Translations under genes and position numbers: made by a program | Shown: positions 44,744-54,988 of the stretch, piece after piece | Numbering within the stretch: the first letter of the stretch is position 1 | How the letters are laid out: every line of letters begins with the position of its first letter | The notes under the pieces: generated by a model | The model's database searches: none | The model's input: only the letters and a program-made list of their open reading frames with translations | What the model was told of the DNA's origin: nothing | DNA from: Finegoldia magna | GTDB lineage: Bacteria; Bacillota; Clostridia; Tissierellales; Peptoniphilaceae | NCBI RefSeq assembly: GCF_003182075.1 | Contig: NZ_QGTH01000006.1 | Span: 43,594-107,593 of the forward strand | Length of the DNA: 64,000 bases | Reading direction: 5' to 3'

Positions 44744-47152
44744 TTATTTAACAATTATATTAAAAATTCTACCTTTTACATAAATTTTCTTAACAACATT
44801 TTTGTTTTCAAGATATTTTGCTACAACATCATCCTTGATAGCTTTTTCAAAAACTTCATCTTCAGAAGCATCTCTACCTATCTCTACAGTTGTTCTTAAC
44901 TTACCATTTACTTGTATAGGAAGTTCTATTACATCTAATATAGTCTTTGATTCATCATATTCTGGCCAACTAGCTTCGTGAACATATCCTTCATATCCCA
45001 TTCTTTGCCAAATTTCTTCTGTTATATGAGGGCAAACAGGATTTAATAATATCAAGAATATCTTATATTGTTCTTTAGAAATTTTATCTAAGTTGTTGAA
45101 TTCATTCAATAATGTCATAAGTTGAGCGATCGCTGTATTAAATTTTAAATTTTCATAATCTTCACTTACTTTTTTAATAGTTTGATGCGTTAAAGTTTCC
45201 ATTTTTTCAAAATTAGAATCTTCATCAACTAACTCTTGTGTTCTCCATACTTTATCTAAGAATTTTCTACAACCTTTAACTCCATTTTCAGACCAAGGAG
45301 CTGATTTTTCAAAGTCTCCAATGAACATTTCATAGCATCTCAAAGTATCTGCACCAAAATCTCTGACGATATCATCTGGATTTACAACATTACCACGAGA
45401 TTTACTCATTTTTTCGTTGTTGTCACCTAAAATCATTCCATGGCTAGTTCTCTTCATATATGGTTCTTTTGTAGGAACTACTCCAATATCATACAAAAAT
45501 TTGTGCCAAAATCTTGAATACAATAAGTGAAGTGTAGTGTGTTCCATCCCACCATTATACCAGTCAACTGGAACATAATAGTCTAAGTTTTCTTTACTTG
45601 CTATTGCTTCATCATTGTGTGGATCAGTATATCTCAAATAATACCAAGAAGATCCTGCCCATTGTGGCATAGTATCAGTTTCTCTTACAGCATCTCTACC
45701 GCATTTTGGACATTTTGTGTGAACAAATTCATCTATATTTGATAATGGTGATTCTCCATTATCTGTTGGTTCATAATTATCGACCTTAGGCAATACTAAC
45801 GGTAAATCTTTTTCTTCCAAAGGAACCCATCCACAATGTTCACAATAAACCAATGGAATTGGTTCTCCCCAATATCTTTGTCTAGAAAATACCCAATCTC
45901 TTAATTTGTAGTTTGTTTTCTTGTGACCTATTTCTTTTTCTTCAATGTATTCATACATTTTTTGTTTTGCATCATCAACACTCAAGCCATTCAAAAATTC
46001 AGAATTAATAAGATTTCCTTCGTTAGTTTCAGTGAATGCAGAATTTTCTATGTTAGAACCTTCAATTACAGGAATCATTTCAATATTGAATTTCTTAGCA
46101 AATTCATAATCTCTATCGTCGTGCGCAGGAACTGCCATAATAGCGCCTGTTCCATAAGTCATCAATACATAATCTGATACATAAACAGGGATATCTTTGT
46201 TAGTCAATGGATTGATTGCTGTTAAGCCATCAATTTTGTATCCTGTCTTTTCTTTAGATAAATCTGTTCTTTCTAATTCCGATTTCTTAGCTACTTCTTG
46301 TCTGTAGCTTCTAATTTCTTCGATATTTTTAATTTGATCACTATATTTTTCAATCAAAGGATGATCAACAGAAATAACCATGTAAGTTGCACCAAATATA
46401 GTATCTGCTCTTGTTGTAAAAACAGTAATTTTTTCGTCAACTTCTTTTAATGGGAATTTAATTTCTGCACCGTATGATCTTCCAATCCAGTTTATTTGTT
46501 GAGATTTTATTCTATCCAAATAATCAACATCTTTTAAATCATCTATAAGTCTATCAGCGTATTCAGTTATTTTAAGCATCCATTGATTCTTAACTTTTCT
46601 GATTACTTCTCCACCACATCTTTCGCAATGACCGTTTATTACTTCCTCATTTGCAAGTCCTGTCTTACATGAAGGACACCAGTTAATAGGCATTTCTTTT
46701 TTATATGCAAGTCCTTTTTTAAACATTTGGATGAAAATCCATTGAGTCCATTTATAGTAATCTGGGTCTGTTGTGTTTATTTCTCTGTCCCAGTCAAAAG
46801 AAAAACCGATTGATTGCATCTGTCTTTTGAAGTTTTTGATGTTATTTTCTGTAACAATTTCAGGTCTTATTTTATTTTTAATAGCAAAATTTTCTGTAGG
46901 AAGTCCAAATGCATCCCAACCCATTGGATACAAAACATTATATCCTTGCATTCTTCTTTTTCTTGAAACGATATCCAATGCAGTGTATGGTCTTGGATGG
47001 CCTACGTGTAGTCCTTGTCCAGAAGGATAAGGAAACTCTACTAATGCATAGAATTTTTCTTTTGACTTATCATCAGACGTCTTAAAAGTTTTGTTTTCTT
47101 CCCAATATTTTTGCCACTTTTTCTCAATTGAATTCGGATTATATCTATCCAT
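44744..47152 (-). CDS. leuS: leucyl-tRNA synthetase
   Basis: Charges tRNA-Leu. [14 protein letters not shown] (HIGH motif), zinc-like [21 protein letters not shown], the CP1 editing domain ([29 protein letters not shown]), KMSKS in [12 protein letters not shown] and the anticodon domain are complete. The frame opens at 47221, inside the T-box, but GGAGG precedes the ATG at 47152 ([13 protein letters not shown]), so the protein is 802 residues. Confidence 0.97.
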   Translation of the reverse strand: MDRYNPNSIEKKWQKYWEENKTFKTSDDKSKEKFYALVEFPYPSGQGLHVGHPRPYTALDIVSRKRRMQGYNVLYPMGWDAFGLPTENFAIKNKIRPEIVTENNIKNFKRQMQSIGFSFDWDREINTTDPDYYKWTQWIFIQMFKKGLAYKKEMPINWCPSCKTGLANEEVINGHCERCGGEVIRKVKNQWMLKITEYADRLIDDLKDVDYLDRIKSQQINWIGRSYGAEIKFPLKEVDEKITVFTTRADTIFGATYMVISVDHPLIEKYSDQIKNIEEIRSYRQEVAKKSELERTDLSKEKTGYKIDGLTAINPLTNKDIPVYVSDYVLMTYGTGAIMAVPAHDDRDYEFAKKFNIEMIPVIEGSNIENSAFTETNEGNLINSEFLNGLSVDDAKQKMYEYIEEKEIGHKKTNYKLRDWVFSRQRYWGEPIPLVYCEHCGWVPLEEKDLPLVLPKVDNYEPTDNGESPLSNIDEFVHTKCPKCGRDAVRETDTMPQWAGSSWYYLRYTDPHNDEAIASKENLDYYVPVDWYNGGMEHTTLHLLYSRFWHKFLYDIGVVPTKEPYMKRTSHGMILGDNNEKMSKSRGNVVNPDDIVRDFGADTLRCYEMFIGDFEKSAPWSENGVKGCRKFLDKVWRTQELVDEDSNFEKMETLTHQTIKKVSEDYENLKFNTAIAQLMTLLNEFNNLDKISKEQYKIFLILLNPVCPHITEEIWQRMGYEGYVHEASWPEYDESKTILDVIELPIQVNGKLRTTVEIGRDASEDEVFEKAIKDDVVAKYLENKNVVKKIYVKGRIFNIIVK

Positions 47153-47166
47153 TTTTACCTCCAAAT

Positions 47167-47380
47167 AATAAAAAATTCGCCTCTTACAAAGAAGAGACGA
47201 AATAAAATTCCGCGGTACCACTCTTATTGGTTAATCCCACTCAAATCTTTAACGCAGATATACGAATATTCTATTAATAAACAAGTTCAATAATCTCAAA
47301 TATTGATTCGCACCAACCACCAATTCTCTGAAAATTTTTAATTATTTACTACTTTTATTCAAATATTATTATAAAAACTT
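47167..47380 (-). promoter_or_regulatory. T-box riboswitch leader of leuS (Leu, CUU specifier)
   Basis: Senses uncharged tRNA-Leu and allows leuS transcription when charging is low. The T-box AAGAGTGGTACCGCGG is at 47210-47225. Stem I shows AGTA, CAGAGAATTGGTGGTTGG and, on its 3' side, GAA followed by CTT and a purine (specifier at 47283-47285), i.e. leucine. The terminator hairpin TCGTCTCTT/AAGAGGCGA with TTTTTT lies at about 47167-47200, just before the ribosome site. Assignment is by motif; folding was by eye. Confidence 0.93.
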
Positions 47381-47386
47381 ATTACT

Positions 47387-47415
47387 ATGATATCACATAA
47401 CAGAATTAAATTCAA
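47387..47415 (-). promoter_or_regulatory. promoter of the leuS T-box leader
   Basis: -35 TTGAAT (47410-47415), 17-base spacer, TGA extension and -10 TATCAT (47387-47392), just upstream of the T-box stem I. Confidence 0.7.
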
Positions 47416-47417
47416 TA

Positions 47418-48803
47418 TTAGTATTCACAATGTCCAACAGTTCTTGGGAATGGAATGACATCTCTTATGTTTGACATTCCTGTCATATACATTACCATTC
47501 TTTCGAAACCTAACCCAAATCCACCGTGTTTAACTCCACCGTATTTTCTTAAATCAAGATACCATTTGTATTCTTCTTTGTTAAATCCTAATTCATCCAT
47601 TTTCTTATCCAACAATTCGTATCTTTCTTCCCTTTGACTTCCACCAATTAATTCACCAATTCCTGGGACTAAAAGATCTGTTGCCGCAACTGTTTTGTTG
47701 TCGTCGTTAAGTCTCATGTAGAATGCCTTGATTTCTTTTGGATAATCAGTAACAAATACCGGCCCGTCAACAACTTTTTCACTCAAATATTTTTCGTGTT
47801 CTGTTTGTAAATCCATTCCCCATTCAACAGGATATTCAAATTTTTCTCCTGATTTTTGTAAAATTTCAACAGCTTCAGTATAAGTTAATTTTTTGAATGA
47901 TTTATTGGCAACTTTTGTTAATCTTTCAATTAAGTTCTTGTCTACAAAACTGTTGAAGAATTTAATTTCTTCTTCACAATTTTCCATAACATCTTTTATG
48001 ATATACCTAACCATATCTTCAGCCAAATTGCATACATCATCCAAATCAGCAAAACATATTTCCGGTTCCATCATCCAGAATTCTGCAGCATGTCTAGGAG
48101 TATTCGAGTGTTCACTTCTGAAAGTTGGGCCAAATGTATACACATTTCTAAATGCTAATGCGTAAGCTTCTGCTTGTAATTGACCACTTACAGTTAAGTT
48201 AGTAGATTTTGAGAAGAAATCTTGTGAAAAATCAACATTTCCATCGTCATCTTTTGGAATATTATCTAAATCTAATGTTGTAACTCTGAACATTTCTCCA
48301 GCGCCTTCAGCATCACTACCTGTTATTATTGGAGTATGAACATATACAAATCCTCTTTCATTAAAGAATTTATGAATAGCAAATGCCAATCTACTTCTAA
48401 CTCTAAATACAGCATTAAATGTATTTGTTCTTGGTCTTAAATGTAATATTGTTCTCAAAAATTCAAAAGTATGTCTCTTCTTTTGAAGTGGATAATCATC
48501 TGTGGATTCCCCTTCAACTATAATTTTTTCTGCTTGAATTTCAAAAGGTTGTTTAGAATTTGGAGTCAAAACTAATTTACCTACGACAATAATTGCTGAG
48601 CTTAATTTTAACTTTTCACTCTTTTCAAAATCTTCATTATCTTTTCCTACTACTATTTGAACCGGATTGAAGAAAGTTCCGTCGTTTAGTTCAATAAATC
48701 CAACATTCTTACTAAATCTTGAGTTTTTAATCCAACCTCCAACTTCAACTTCTTTGTCAGAATATTTTTCGTAATCTTTAATTAAATCTCTAATTAATAT
48801 CAT
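47418..48803 (-). CDS. asnS: asparaginyl-tRNA synthetase
   Basis: Class II synthetase: N-terminal OB fold ([20 protein letters not shown]), motif 2 [20 protein letters not shown] and motif 3 [15 protein letters not shown]. The HAAEFWM residues favour Asn over Asp. 461 residues, normal for AsnS. Overlaps rarA by 4 bp. No terminator follows, so some transcripts may run into the leuS T-box. Confidence 0.95.
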   Translation of the reverse strand: MILIRDLIKDYEKYSDKEVEVGGWIKNSRFSKNVGFIELNDGTFFNPVQIVVGKDNEDFEKSEKLKLSSAIIVVGKLVLTPNSKQPFEIQAEKIIVEGESTDDYPLQKKRHTFEFLRTILHLRPRTNTFNAVFRVRSRLAFAIHKFFNERGFVYVHTPIITGSDAEGAGEMFRVTTLDLDNIPKDDDGNVDFSQDFFSKSTNLTVSGQLQAEAYALAFRNVYTFGPTFRSEHSNTPRHAAEFWMMEPEICFADLDDVCNLAEDMVRYIIKDVMENCEEEIKFFNSFVDKNLIERLTKVANKSFKKLTYTEAVEILQKSGEKFEYPVEWGMDLQTEHEKYLSEKVVDGPVFVTDYPKEIKAFYMRLNDDNKTVAATDLLVPGIGELIGGSQREERYELLDKKMDELGFNKEEYKWYLDLRKYGGVKHGGFGLGFERMVMYMTGMSNIRDVIPFPRTVGHCEY

Positions 48804-50095
48804 TCTTTGCTCCTCATTTTTTTATATATTTTGCTTTCATATCCAATATCTTTTGGATCGTAATATTTTTGATTTTTCAATTCGTCTGGTAAATATTGTT
48901 GATACGAATCGTCATTGTGTGGATATTTATATCCCAAACCTCTGTCCAATGATTTTGCCCCATTATAGTGCGCATCTTTTAAATGACTAGGAACATCGTA
49001 AATCTTATTTTGTCGAATATCTTCCAAAGCCTTGTCAATCGCGACATAAGACGTATTAGATTTCTCGCTAGATGCAAGATAAATTACACCATTCGATAAA
49101 TTTATCCTACATTCTGGTAACCCTATTAAATTTACTGCGTTGAACACATTGATAGCTACAGTCAAAGCTTCTGGATTTGCTAGTCCAATATCTTCTGATG
49201 CAAAAATCACCATTCTTCTAGCAATAAATTTAGGATTTTCTCCACTTTCAATCATTCTTGCTAAGTAATACAAAGCTGCGTCAATATCAGAACCTCTCAT
49301 AGATTTAATGAATGCCGATATAACATTATAGTGATCTTCTTCTTTGTCATATTTCAACACAGGTTTAAATACAGAATTTTTTATCGCATCTTCATCTATG
49401 ATTAAACATCCATTAACTAAATCTGAGCTTTCGACTGCAATTTCCAAAGCATTCAATGCACTTCTTGCATCTCCATTTGCAGAATTGACAAGAACATCAA
49501 TTGCTTTTTCATCAATTTGAATGTTCACTTCTCTTAGCTTTTTATCTTCTGTAAGCGCATTTTCTATGATATTTCTAATATCTGTATCAGTCAACGGTTT
49601 CAACTCGATAATTTGACATCTAGATAAAAGAGCTTTGTTAACTTCAAAGAATGGATTTTCTGTAGTAGCACCTATCAGTGTAATTGTACCGTCTTCAACA
49701 TATCCAAGCAAAGCATCTTGTTGCGATTTATTAAATCTGTGAATTTCGTCTATAAACAAAACGGTCTTTTTATTATACATACTCAAATTATTTTTAGCTG
49801 TTGAAATGACTTCTCTAATATCTTTAACTCCACTAGAAATAGCAGATAATCTTTCGAACAACGAATTAGTTTGGTTCGAAATTATTTCTGCCAAGGTTGT
49901 TTTTCCAGTTCCGGGAGGCCCATAAAAAATCATGGAAGGAATTTTATCAGCCTTTATCAACCTATTCAAAAGCTTTCCTTCTCCAACCACATGGGATTGT
50001 CCAAAATATTTATCCAAACTTTTAGGTCTGAGTCTATTTGCTAACGGCGAACTATTTTCTTTTTGTAATTGTAAATTATATTCAAATAAATCCAA
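48800..50095 (-). CDS. rarA: replication-associated recombination ATPase RarA
   Basis: AAA+ clamp-loader-like ATPase acting at stalled forks (MgsA/RarA). Walker [16 protein letters not shown] (about 59-73), [15 protein letters not shown], sensor [12 protein letters not shown] and the C-terminal tetramerisation domain with [15 protein letters not shown]. 431 residues. The start is TTG at 50095 (MDLFEYN), supported by AAGGGGA upstream. Confidence 0.94.
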   Translation of the reverse strand: MDLFEYNLQLQKENSSPLANRLRPKSLDKYFGQSHVVGEGKLLNRLIKADKIPSMIFYGPPGTGKTTLAEIISNQTNSLFERLSAISSGVKDIREVISTAKNNLSMYNKKTVLFIDEIHRFNKSQQDALLGYVEDGTITLIGATTENPFFEVNKALLSRCQIIELKPLTDTDIRNIIENALTEDKKLREVNIQIDEKAIDVLVNSANGDARSALNALEIAVESSDLVNGCLIIDEDAIKNSVFKPVLKYDKEEDHYNVISAFIKSMRGSDIDAALYYLARMIESGENPKFIARRMVIFASEDIGLANPEALTVAINVFNAVNLIGLPECRINLSNGVIYLASSEKSNTSYVAIDKALEDIRQNKIYDVPSHLKDAHYNGAKSLDRGLGYKYPHNDDSYQQYLPDELKNQKYYDPKDIGYESKIYKKMRSKE

Positions 50096-50154
50096 AATAT
50101 TTCCCCTTTAACATTTATTTTATTTATATCTTACCACAAAAATTAAATATCGTT

Positions 50155-50190
50155 AAATAAAAATTAAAGGCCGGATAATTACCCGACCTT
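50155..50190 (-). terminator. terminator after nrdR
   Basis: AAGGCCGG (50167-50174) pairs with CCGACCTT (50183-50190), with one G-U pair. The minus strand continues TTAATTTTTATTT. It ends the ftsZ-nrdR unit. Confidence 0.8.
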
Positions 50191-50641
50191 ATTCATTATC
50201 TAATTTTGATATTTCCTCGTTAAAAGATTTAACATCTGTAAATTCTCTATACACAGAAGCAAAACGAATATATGCCACCTTGTCAATCTTCTTAAGCTTT
50301 TTCATTATTAATTCACCTATCTCAGATGAATCTACCTCCCTTTTATTGCTATGTGTTAATTCAACTTCTATCTCTTTAGTAGCCTCAAGCAACACTGAAT
50401 CTGGAACGGGTCTTTTTTCACAAGACTTTTTCATTCCACGATACACTTTATCCCTATCAAAAGCTTCTCTGTTTTTATCTTTTTTTACCACTGTAAGGTT
50501 ATTAAAATCATATCTTTCATAAGTGGTAAATCTTTTGTGACAAGAAATACATTCTCTCCTTCGTCTAACTATCTTATCATCTTCCGATGCTCTAGTATCT
50601 ACAACTTTTGTATCAGATGCATTACAGAACGGACATTTCAT
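50189..50641 (-). CDS. nrdR: transcriptional repressor NrdR
   Basis: Zinc-ribbon/ATP-cone repressor of ribonucleotide reductase genes. [17 protein letters not shown] and RRRECISCHKRFTTYER are the two halves of the Cys4 ribbon. The ATP cone follows (VVKKDKNREAFDRDK...). 150 residues. One base overlaps the ftsZ stop. Confidence 0.97.
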   Translation of the reverse strand: MKCPFCNASDTKVVDTRASEDDKIVRRRRECISCHKRFTTYERYDFNNLTVVKKDKNREAFDRDKVYRGMKKSCEKRPVPDSVLLEATKEIEVELTHSNKREVDSSEIGELIMKKLKKIDKVAYIRFASVYREFTDVKSFNEEISKLDNE

Positions 50642-51723
50642 TAGAATCCTCTTCTCTTCAAGAATGAAGGTATTTCTATATCGTCGTGATCTTTTTCAGA
50701 AGTTTCTTCTGATTTTTGAGAAACTGAATCAGTTTTTTTGTTTGATTTTAATTTGTTAGCCATTGGATTGTCAGAATCAAATCCTGTTGCAATAACAGTA
50801 ATCTTGATGTCATCTCCTAGTGAATCATCGATACCAGCACCAAATATAATATTAGCATCTGGATCTACTTCTTCTCTAATTAATTCTGCAGCTTCATTAA
50901 CTTCGAATAATCCTAATTCTTTTCCAGTAACGTTAATTAACACAGCTTTTGCTCCACCAATTGATGTTTCTAATAAAGGAGATTTAACTGCAAGTTTAGC
51001 AGCTTCCATTGCTCTATTATCTCCGTTTGCTTTACCAATACCCATATGAGCAATACCTTGGTTTAACATAATTGATCTAACATCGGCAAAGTCTAAGTTG
51101 ATTAAGTTAGGTACAGCGATTAAATCAGAGATACCTTGAATACCATCCATAAGAACTTCGTCAGCCATCATGAAAGCTTCAGACATTGTAGTTCTCTTGT
51201 CTGAAATTTGTAACAATTTATCGTTAGGAATAATTACCAAAGTATCAACTTTTCCCTTCAAAGCTTCAATACCTTGTTCAGCTTGCATTTGTCTTTTTCT
51301 TCCTTCAAATGTAAATGGTTTTGTTACAACACCAACTGTAAGTATTCCTTTTTCTTTTGCGATTTGTGCAACTATTGGTGCAGCACCAGTACCAGTTCCA
51401 CCACCCATACCAGCAGTTACAAATACCATGTCTGTTTTGTCAAGTGCTTCTTCGATTTCGTTTCTACTTTCTTCAGCAGCTTTCATACCAACTGCAGGAT
51501 TAGCTCCGGCTCCCAAACCCTTTGTAATCTTGCTTCCAATTTGCAATTTAGTATTAATATCTAAATTATTTAAAATTTGTTTGTCAGTATTAACTGCAAC
51601 AAATTCTACACCTTGCAAACCTTCTTCTTTCATTCTCTTTACGGCGTTATTTCCGCCGCCACCAACACCAATTACTTTGATTTTGGCTAAATCATTATCT
51701 TCTAGTTCCATATCAAAAGTCAT
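50641..51723 (-). CDS. ftsZ: cell division protein FtsZ
   Basis: Tubulin-like GTPase that forms the Z ring. [13 protein letters not shown] near the N-terminus, tubulin signature [13 protein letters not shown] (about 104-116), [12 protein letters not shown]7 loop, a variable linker (about 320-345) and the conserved C-terminal peptide [14 protein letters not shown] that binds SepF/FtsA/EzrA. 360 residues, AGGAGG before the ATG. Not immediately preceded by ftsA. Confidence 0.98.
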   Translation of the reverse strand: MTFDMELEDNDLAKIKVIGVGGGGNNAVKRMKEEGLQGVEFVAVNTDKQILNNLDINTKLQIGSKITKGLGAGANPAVGMKAAEESRNEIEEALDKTDMVFVTAGMGGGTGTGAAPIVAQIAKEKGILTVGVVTKPFTFEGRKRQMQAEQGIEALKGKVDTLVIIPNDKLLQISDKRTTMSEAFMMADEVLMDGIQGISDLIAVPNLINLDFADVRSIMLNQGIAHMGIGKANGDNRAMEAAKLAVKSPLLETSIGGAKAVLINVTGKELGLFEVNEAAELIREEVDPDANIIFGAGIDDSLGDDIKITVIATGFDSDNPMANKLKSNKKTDSVSQKSEETSEKDHDDIEIPSFLKRRGF

Positions 51724-52056
51724 AACATCCTCCTAATTTGTAATTAAAATTCCTTTTAATCTCTTTAACTTAATTATACTACAAGTTCAACAATATTTTT
51801 AATGACATTTAGCGTTTTTTTCACTTCTCATTTGTTTTGTACTTGTAGTATAATCTTTATTATATTTAATCATTTTCAGCTACATTTAGCTATTTTGCTT
51901 TGTATCTATAACATTTTTAAAGTTTATTGCTTTTTCTTTGAGTGTGATGTAATTTTTAAATCATAAAACTAATAATACACCAATGTATTATAAATACACC
52001 ATATTTTTTATGCATCTTATAAAATCTTTTTTACAAAGCAAGCTCCAAAACTGTAA
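51724..52056. repeat. 333-bp gene-free gap upstream of ftsZ with mirrored repeats
   Basis: No gene found. A 14-bp perfect inverted repeat, ATTATACTACAAGT (51773-51786) and ACTTGTAGTATAAT (51841-51854), puts an outward-pointing TATAAT at each end; the left one is the probable ftsZ -10, but -35 boxes are poor. ACATTTAGC recurs at 51805 and 51882, and AATACACCA at 51974 and 51993. TAATACA/TGTATTA (51973-51990) forms a hairpin. No clear ftsQ terminator. Confidence 0.55.
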
Positions 52057-52779
52057 TTACTCAGTTTGTTCTGGATTTTCTTTTATCAAAAATGGTTTTT
52101 GAGGATCTTTAGTATCTAGCATTTTTGTGTTTATACTTTTAGTACTAATTTCTTTTAAAATCTTCGAAATATTATTTGATTTCTTTTCTGAGTCATTTAA
52201 ATCTCCAAAAAAGACTTTTATTTCATTTTTTGTAACCATTGTTATATCGTTCGAATTTACCACATTAATCTCTGTTAATTGTTCCAAAATTTTGTGTGTA
52301 TAAAGGTTATTCAAAAATTCATGAAATTTTTCGTCCGATTTTAAATTACTAATTTTTGACAGATTCTCATTTGCTCCAACAATTTTAACAATTTTTGAAA
52401 AGTCTATTCTATCTTTGTTCTTTACAATTTTATAATCCGAATCTACGAAAAATTTATCTTTTCCAACTTCAAAATAACAAATATCCTTTGCCTCTTCCAC
52501 TGTTATTTCAATAGTATTTGGATAAATTTTCTTGATATTTGCATTTCTAATATAAATATCTTTATTAATCTTTTCCTGTAATTTTTTCTTATTAAATCTA
52601 AAAATATTTTCTCCTAATGAGTAATTAGCATAATTTTGTATTTCAGATATTTTTACCATTTTATTGTTTTTAACTGTGATTTTTTTTATTGAAAAATAGT
52701 CAAGTGTAGCACATAAATACGCTATGAGTCCAATCAATAGCGATATTGCTACAATAATTACTACTCTATGCTTTCTCAT
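52057..52779 (-). CDS. ftsQ: cell division protein FtsQ/DivIB
   Basis: Bitopic division protein bridging FtsL and the septal synthase. Short basic N-terminus, one membrane helix (about 6-26), POTRA domain (YFSIKKITVKNNKMVKISEI ...) and a beta domain; the tail is charged. 240 residues. Overlaps murG by 14 bp. Family sequence is weakly conserved, so the call rests on topology plus position. Confidence 0.88.
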   Translation of the reverse strand: MRKHRVVIIVAISLLIGLIAYLCATLDYFSIKKITVKNNKMVKISEIQNYANYSLGENIFRFNKKKLQEKINKDIYIRNANIKKIYPNTIEITVEEAKDICYFEVGKDKFFVDSDYKIVKNKDRIDFSKIVKIVGANENLSKISNLKSDEKFHEFLNNLYTHKILEQLTEINVVNSNDITMVTKNEIKVFFGDLNDSEKKSNNISKILKEISTKSINTKMLDTKDPQKPFLIKENPEQTE

Positions 52780-53878
52780 CTTGTTCTACCAATCTGTAAA
52801 GTTCATCTACAATATCTTTACAAGCAGTTGGATAAGACATTTTCTTCGAGTTTTCTGATAGTTCTTGTAACAATTTATCATCACTTAGTATTTCATTTAT
52901 TCGATCAAATAGCGTATTAGCATTCACGTCTTTTTCCAATATAACCTTACTTGCTCCTATTTTTTCAAATGCTCTTGCGTTGTGTTCTTGATGATTTTCT
53001 GTTGTATATGCTTTTGGAACAAGTATTGACGCTTTACCCAAGAAGGATAGTTCAGCTAGTGTTATAGCCCCACTACTTGTAACGATCAAATCAGACACAG
53101 AATAAGCTTTATCTATGTCATCTATATATGGATAGATGTGTAAATTTCTAATGTCATTTCCTGATTTTTGTATAAACTCATCGTAATTTAATTTACCTGT
53201 AGCCAAAATTACTTCAAATTTATCTTGATTAGATATTTTATCAACCATATCAAGTGTTGCTTTGTTTAATATTTCAGAACCATTTGATCCGCCAAATATG
53301 AATACAACTTTTTTATTATCCGATATTTTGTATTGTTCAATTGCTGCATCTTTATTTTTTTCAATATCAGTAAATCTATTTCTGATTGGGTTGCCCGTTA
53401 CCACTGCTTTTTCTTGATTTTTAAAGTATTTAATAGATTCTTCAAATGTTACAAAATATCTGTCTACATATCTTGATAGTATCCTATTAGTTACTCCAGG
53501 GAAGCTATTTTGTTCGTGAAAAGCTACCTTTGCTTTAGTTTTAGTAGCTTTATATAAAATTGGACCACTCACATATCCACCAGTTCCAATAACAAGATCT
53601 GGTTTAAAATCTTTAAGAATTTTGTTTGCTTCTTTTAATCCTTTGAATAATTCTTTCAAAGCTTTAAAAGAATTCGCATTTATTTTTCTAGGGATTCCTC
53701 TAACATGTATAGTTTTAAAATCTATTCCGAGTTTTGGAACAATACTACTTTCCAATCCTTTTTCGGTTCCTACATAAAGTATTTTATTGTTTTCATCTCT
53801 TTTTTTTAATTCTTCAATTAATGAAATGGCTGGATATATATGTCCACCAGTTCCGCCGCCAGATACTATTATATTCAT
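52766..53878 (-). CDS. murG: lipid II synthase MurG
   Basis: Adds GlcNAc to lipid I at the inner membrane face. GGGTGGHIYPAISLIEEL N-terminal loop, HEQNSFPGVTNRIL, and C-terminal UDP-GlcNAc site SSGAITLAELSFLGKASILVP. 370 residues. Overlaps ftsW by 4 bp. Confidence 0.97.
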   Translation of the reverse strand: MNIIVSGGGTGGHIYPAISLIEELKKRDENNKILYVGTEKGLESSIVPKLGIDFKTIHVRGIPRKINANSFKALKELFKGLKEANKILKDFKPDLVIGTGGYVSGPILYKATKTKAKVAFHEQNSFPGVTNRILSRYVDRYFVTFEESIKYFKNQEKAVVTGNPIRNRFTDIEKNKDAAIEQYKISDNKKVVFIFGGSNGSEILNKATLDMVDKISNQDKFEVILATGKLNYDEFIQKSGNDIRNLHIYPYIDDIDKAYSVSDLIVTSSGAITLAELSFLGKASILVPKAYTTENHQEHNARAFEKIGASKVILEKDVNANTLFDRINEILSDDKLLQELSENSKKMSYPTACKDIVDELYRLVEQDEKA

Positions 53879-54984
53879 TGTCTCTCCTCTTCATTGTTTC
53901 TGTCTACATTTAAAATTATTCCTACTAATGCCAACATAATCATCAACGATGTTCCACCGTAAGATATAAACGGTAACGTCAATCCTGTTGGTGGAATTAA
54001 TCCTGTAACCACTGTCATATTAACATAAGCTTGTATTCCTATTACGAAAAGTATTCCAGAAACCAATAATCTTGAATAAATATGTTTTGTTTTCATCGCT
54101 ATTCTAATTCCAAAAACTAGGAATGCAAAGTAAGCAATAATTAAAATCAAAGCTCCCAAAAATCCAAATTCTTCACAAATAATCGCAAAGATGAAATCGT
54201 TATGAGCTTGTGACAAATACAAAAATTTCTGTTTACTCATGCCCAATCCGCTTCCCAGAAAACTACCGTTAGATACAGCAGCTAATGATTGGGATAATTG
54301 CCATCCCTGATCTTCTAAATTTCCCAACGGATCAATAAAAGCTATAATCCTGTCAATTCTACTGTATCCTATTTTTACTTTAAATATCGCTACGTATCCA
54401 AAAACAAGAGCAGTTATAAATGTAGACACAATGTATCTAATATTTAAACCACTTACCATAAATACGCAAAAAACACTTCCTATGATTACTATTGCTGTTG
54501 ATAAATCGGGCTGGATAAATACAACACCTCCTGATATCGCAACTAATATAATCATTCTCAAAAATCCTTCTTTGAAGGTTTTAATTTTATTGATATTTTG
54601 TGATACAATAGCCGCTGCTAAGTTAATCGATGCAAATTTAAGAATATCCGATGGCATAAAGCTAAATGATTTAATCTTGATCCAACGTTTTGCGTAATTT
54701 ATTTCTTTTCCCAACGGTGTAAAAACAAGCATACACAATAAAATTGCAAAAACAAATATCCACAATGCGTTTTTTTTGTAATTGTCATTATCAAATACAC
54801 TAGTAAATTTCATGAAAATAAAACCTAGCAAGGCAAAAATTCCTTGTCTTAGGCCATAATAATACCAAGCTCTATGTTCACTAACTGCCGTTGGCCAACT
54901 TGAGCTTAATACCATAATTATTCCAAAAATTGTCAGGAAAATTGTTATATACAAGATACCTTTCCCATCTTTTGAAAGTTTCAT
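53875..54984 (-). CDS. ftsW: septal peptidoglycan polymerase FtsW (SEDS)
   Basis: SEDS-family glycosyltransferase with ten predicted helices. VVFIQPDLSTAIVI carries the family's essential Asp region, AHNDFIFAIICEEFGFLGA and GLTLPFISYGGTSLMIML are diagnostic. 369 residues. Between murD and murG, so the FtsW rather than RodA copy. Confidence 0.95.
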   Translation of the reverse strand: MKLSKDGKGILYITIFLTIFGIIMVLSSSWPTAVSEHRAWYYYGLRQGIFALLGFIFMKFTSVFDNDNYKKNALWIFVFAILLCMLVFTPLGKEINYAKRWIKIKSFSFMPSDILKFASINLAAAIVSQNINKIKTFKEGFLRMIILVAISGGVVFIQPDLSTAIVIIGSVFCVFMVSGLNIRYIVSTFITALVFGYVAIFKVKIGYSRIDRIIAFIDPLGNLEDQGWQLSQSLAAVSNGSFLGSGLGMSKQKFLYLSQAHNDFIFAIICEEFGFLGALILIIAYFAFLVFGIRIAMKTKHIYSRLLVSGILFVIGIQAYVNMTVVTGLIPPTGLTLPFISYGGTSLMIMLALVGIILNVDRNNEEERQ

Positions 54985-54988
54985 GCTT

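Noticed and set aside
47153..47221. Upstream extension of leuS by 23 codons
   Set aside because: This stretch is the T-box antiterminator/terminator, and GGAGG precedes the ATG at 47152.
50738..51736. Long plus-strand open frames opposite ftsZ (up to 188 codons)
   Set aside because: They are shadows of the highly conserved ftsZ coding frame, with no ribosome sites or family resemblance.
51990..52015. Short minus-strand frame (about 19 codons) in the ftsQ-ftsZ gap
   Set aside because: No ribosome site and it overlaps the hairpin and repeats. Not supported as a gene.
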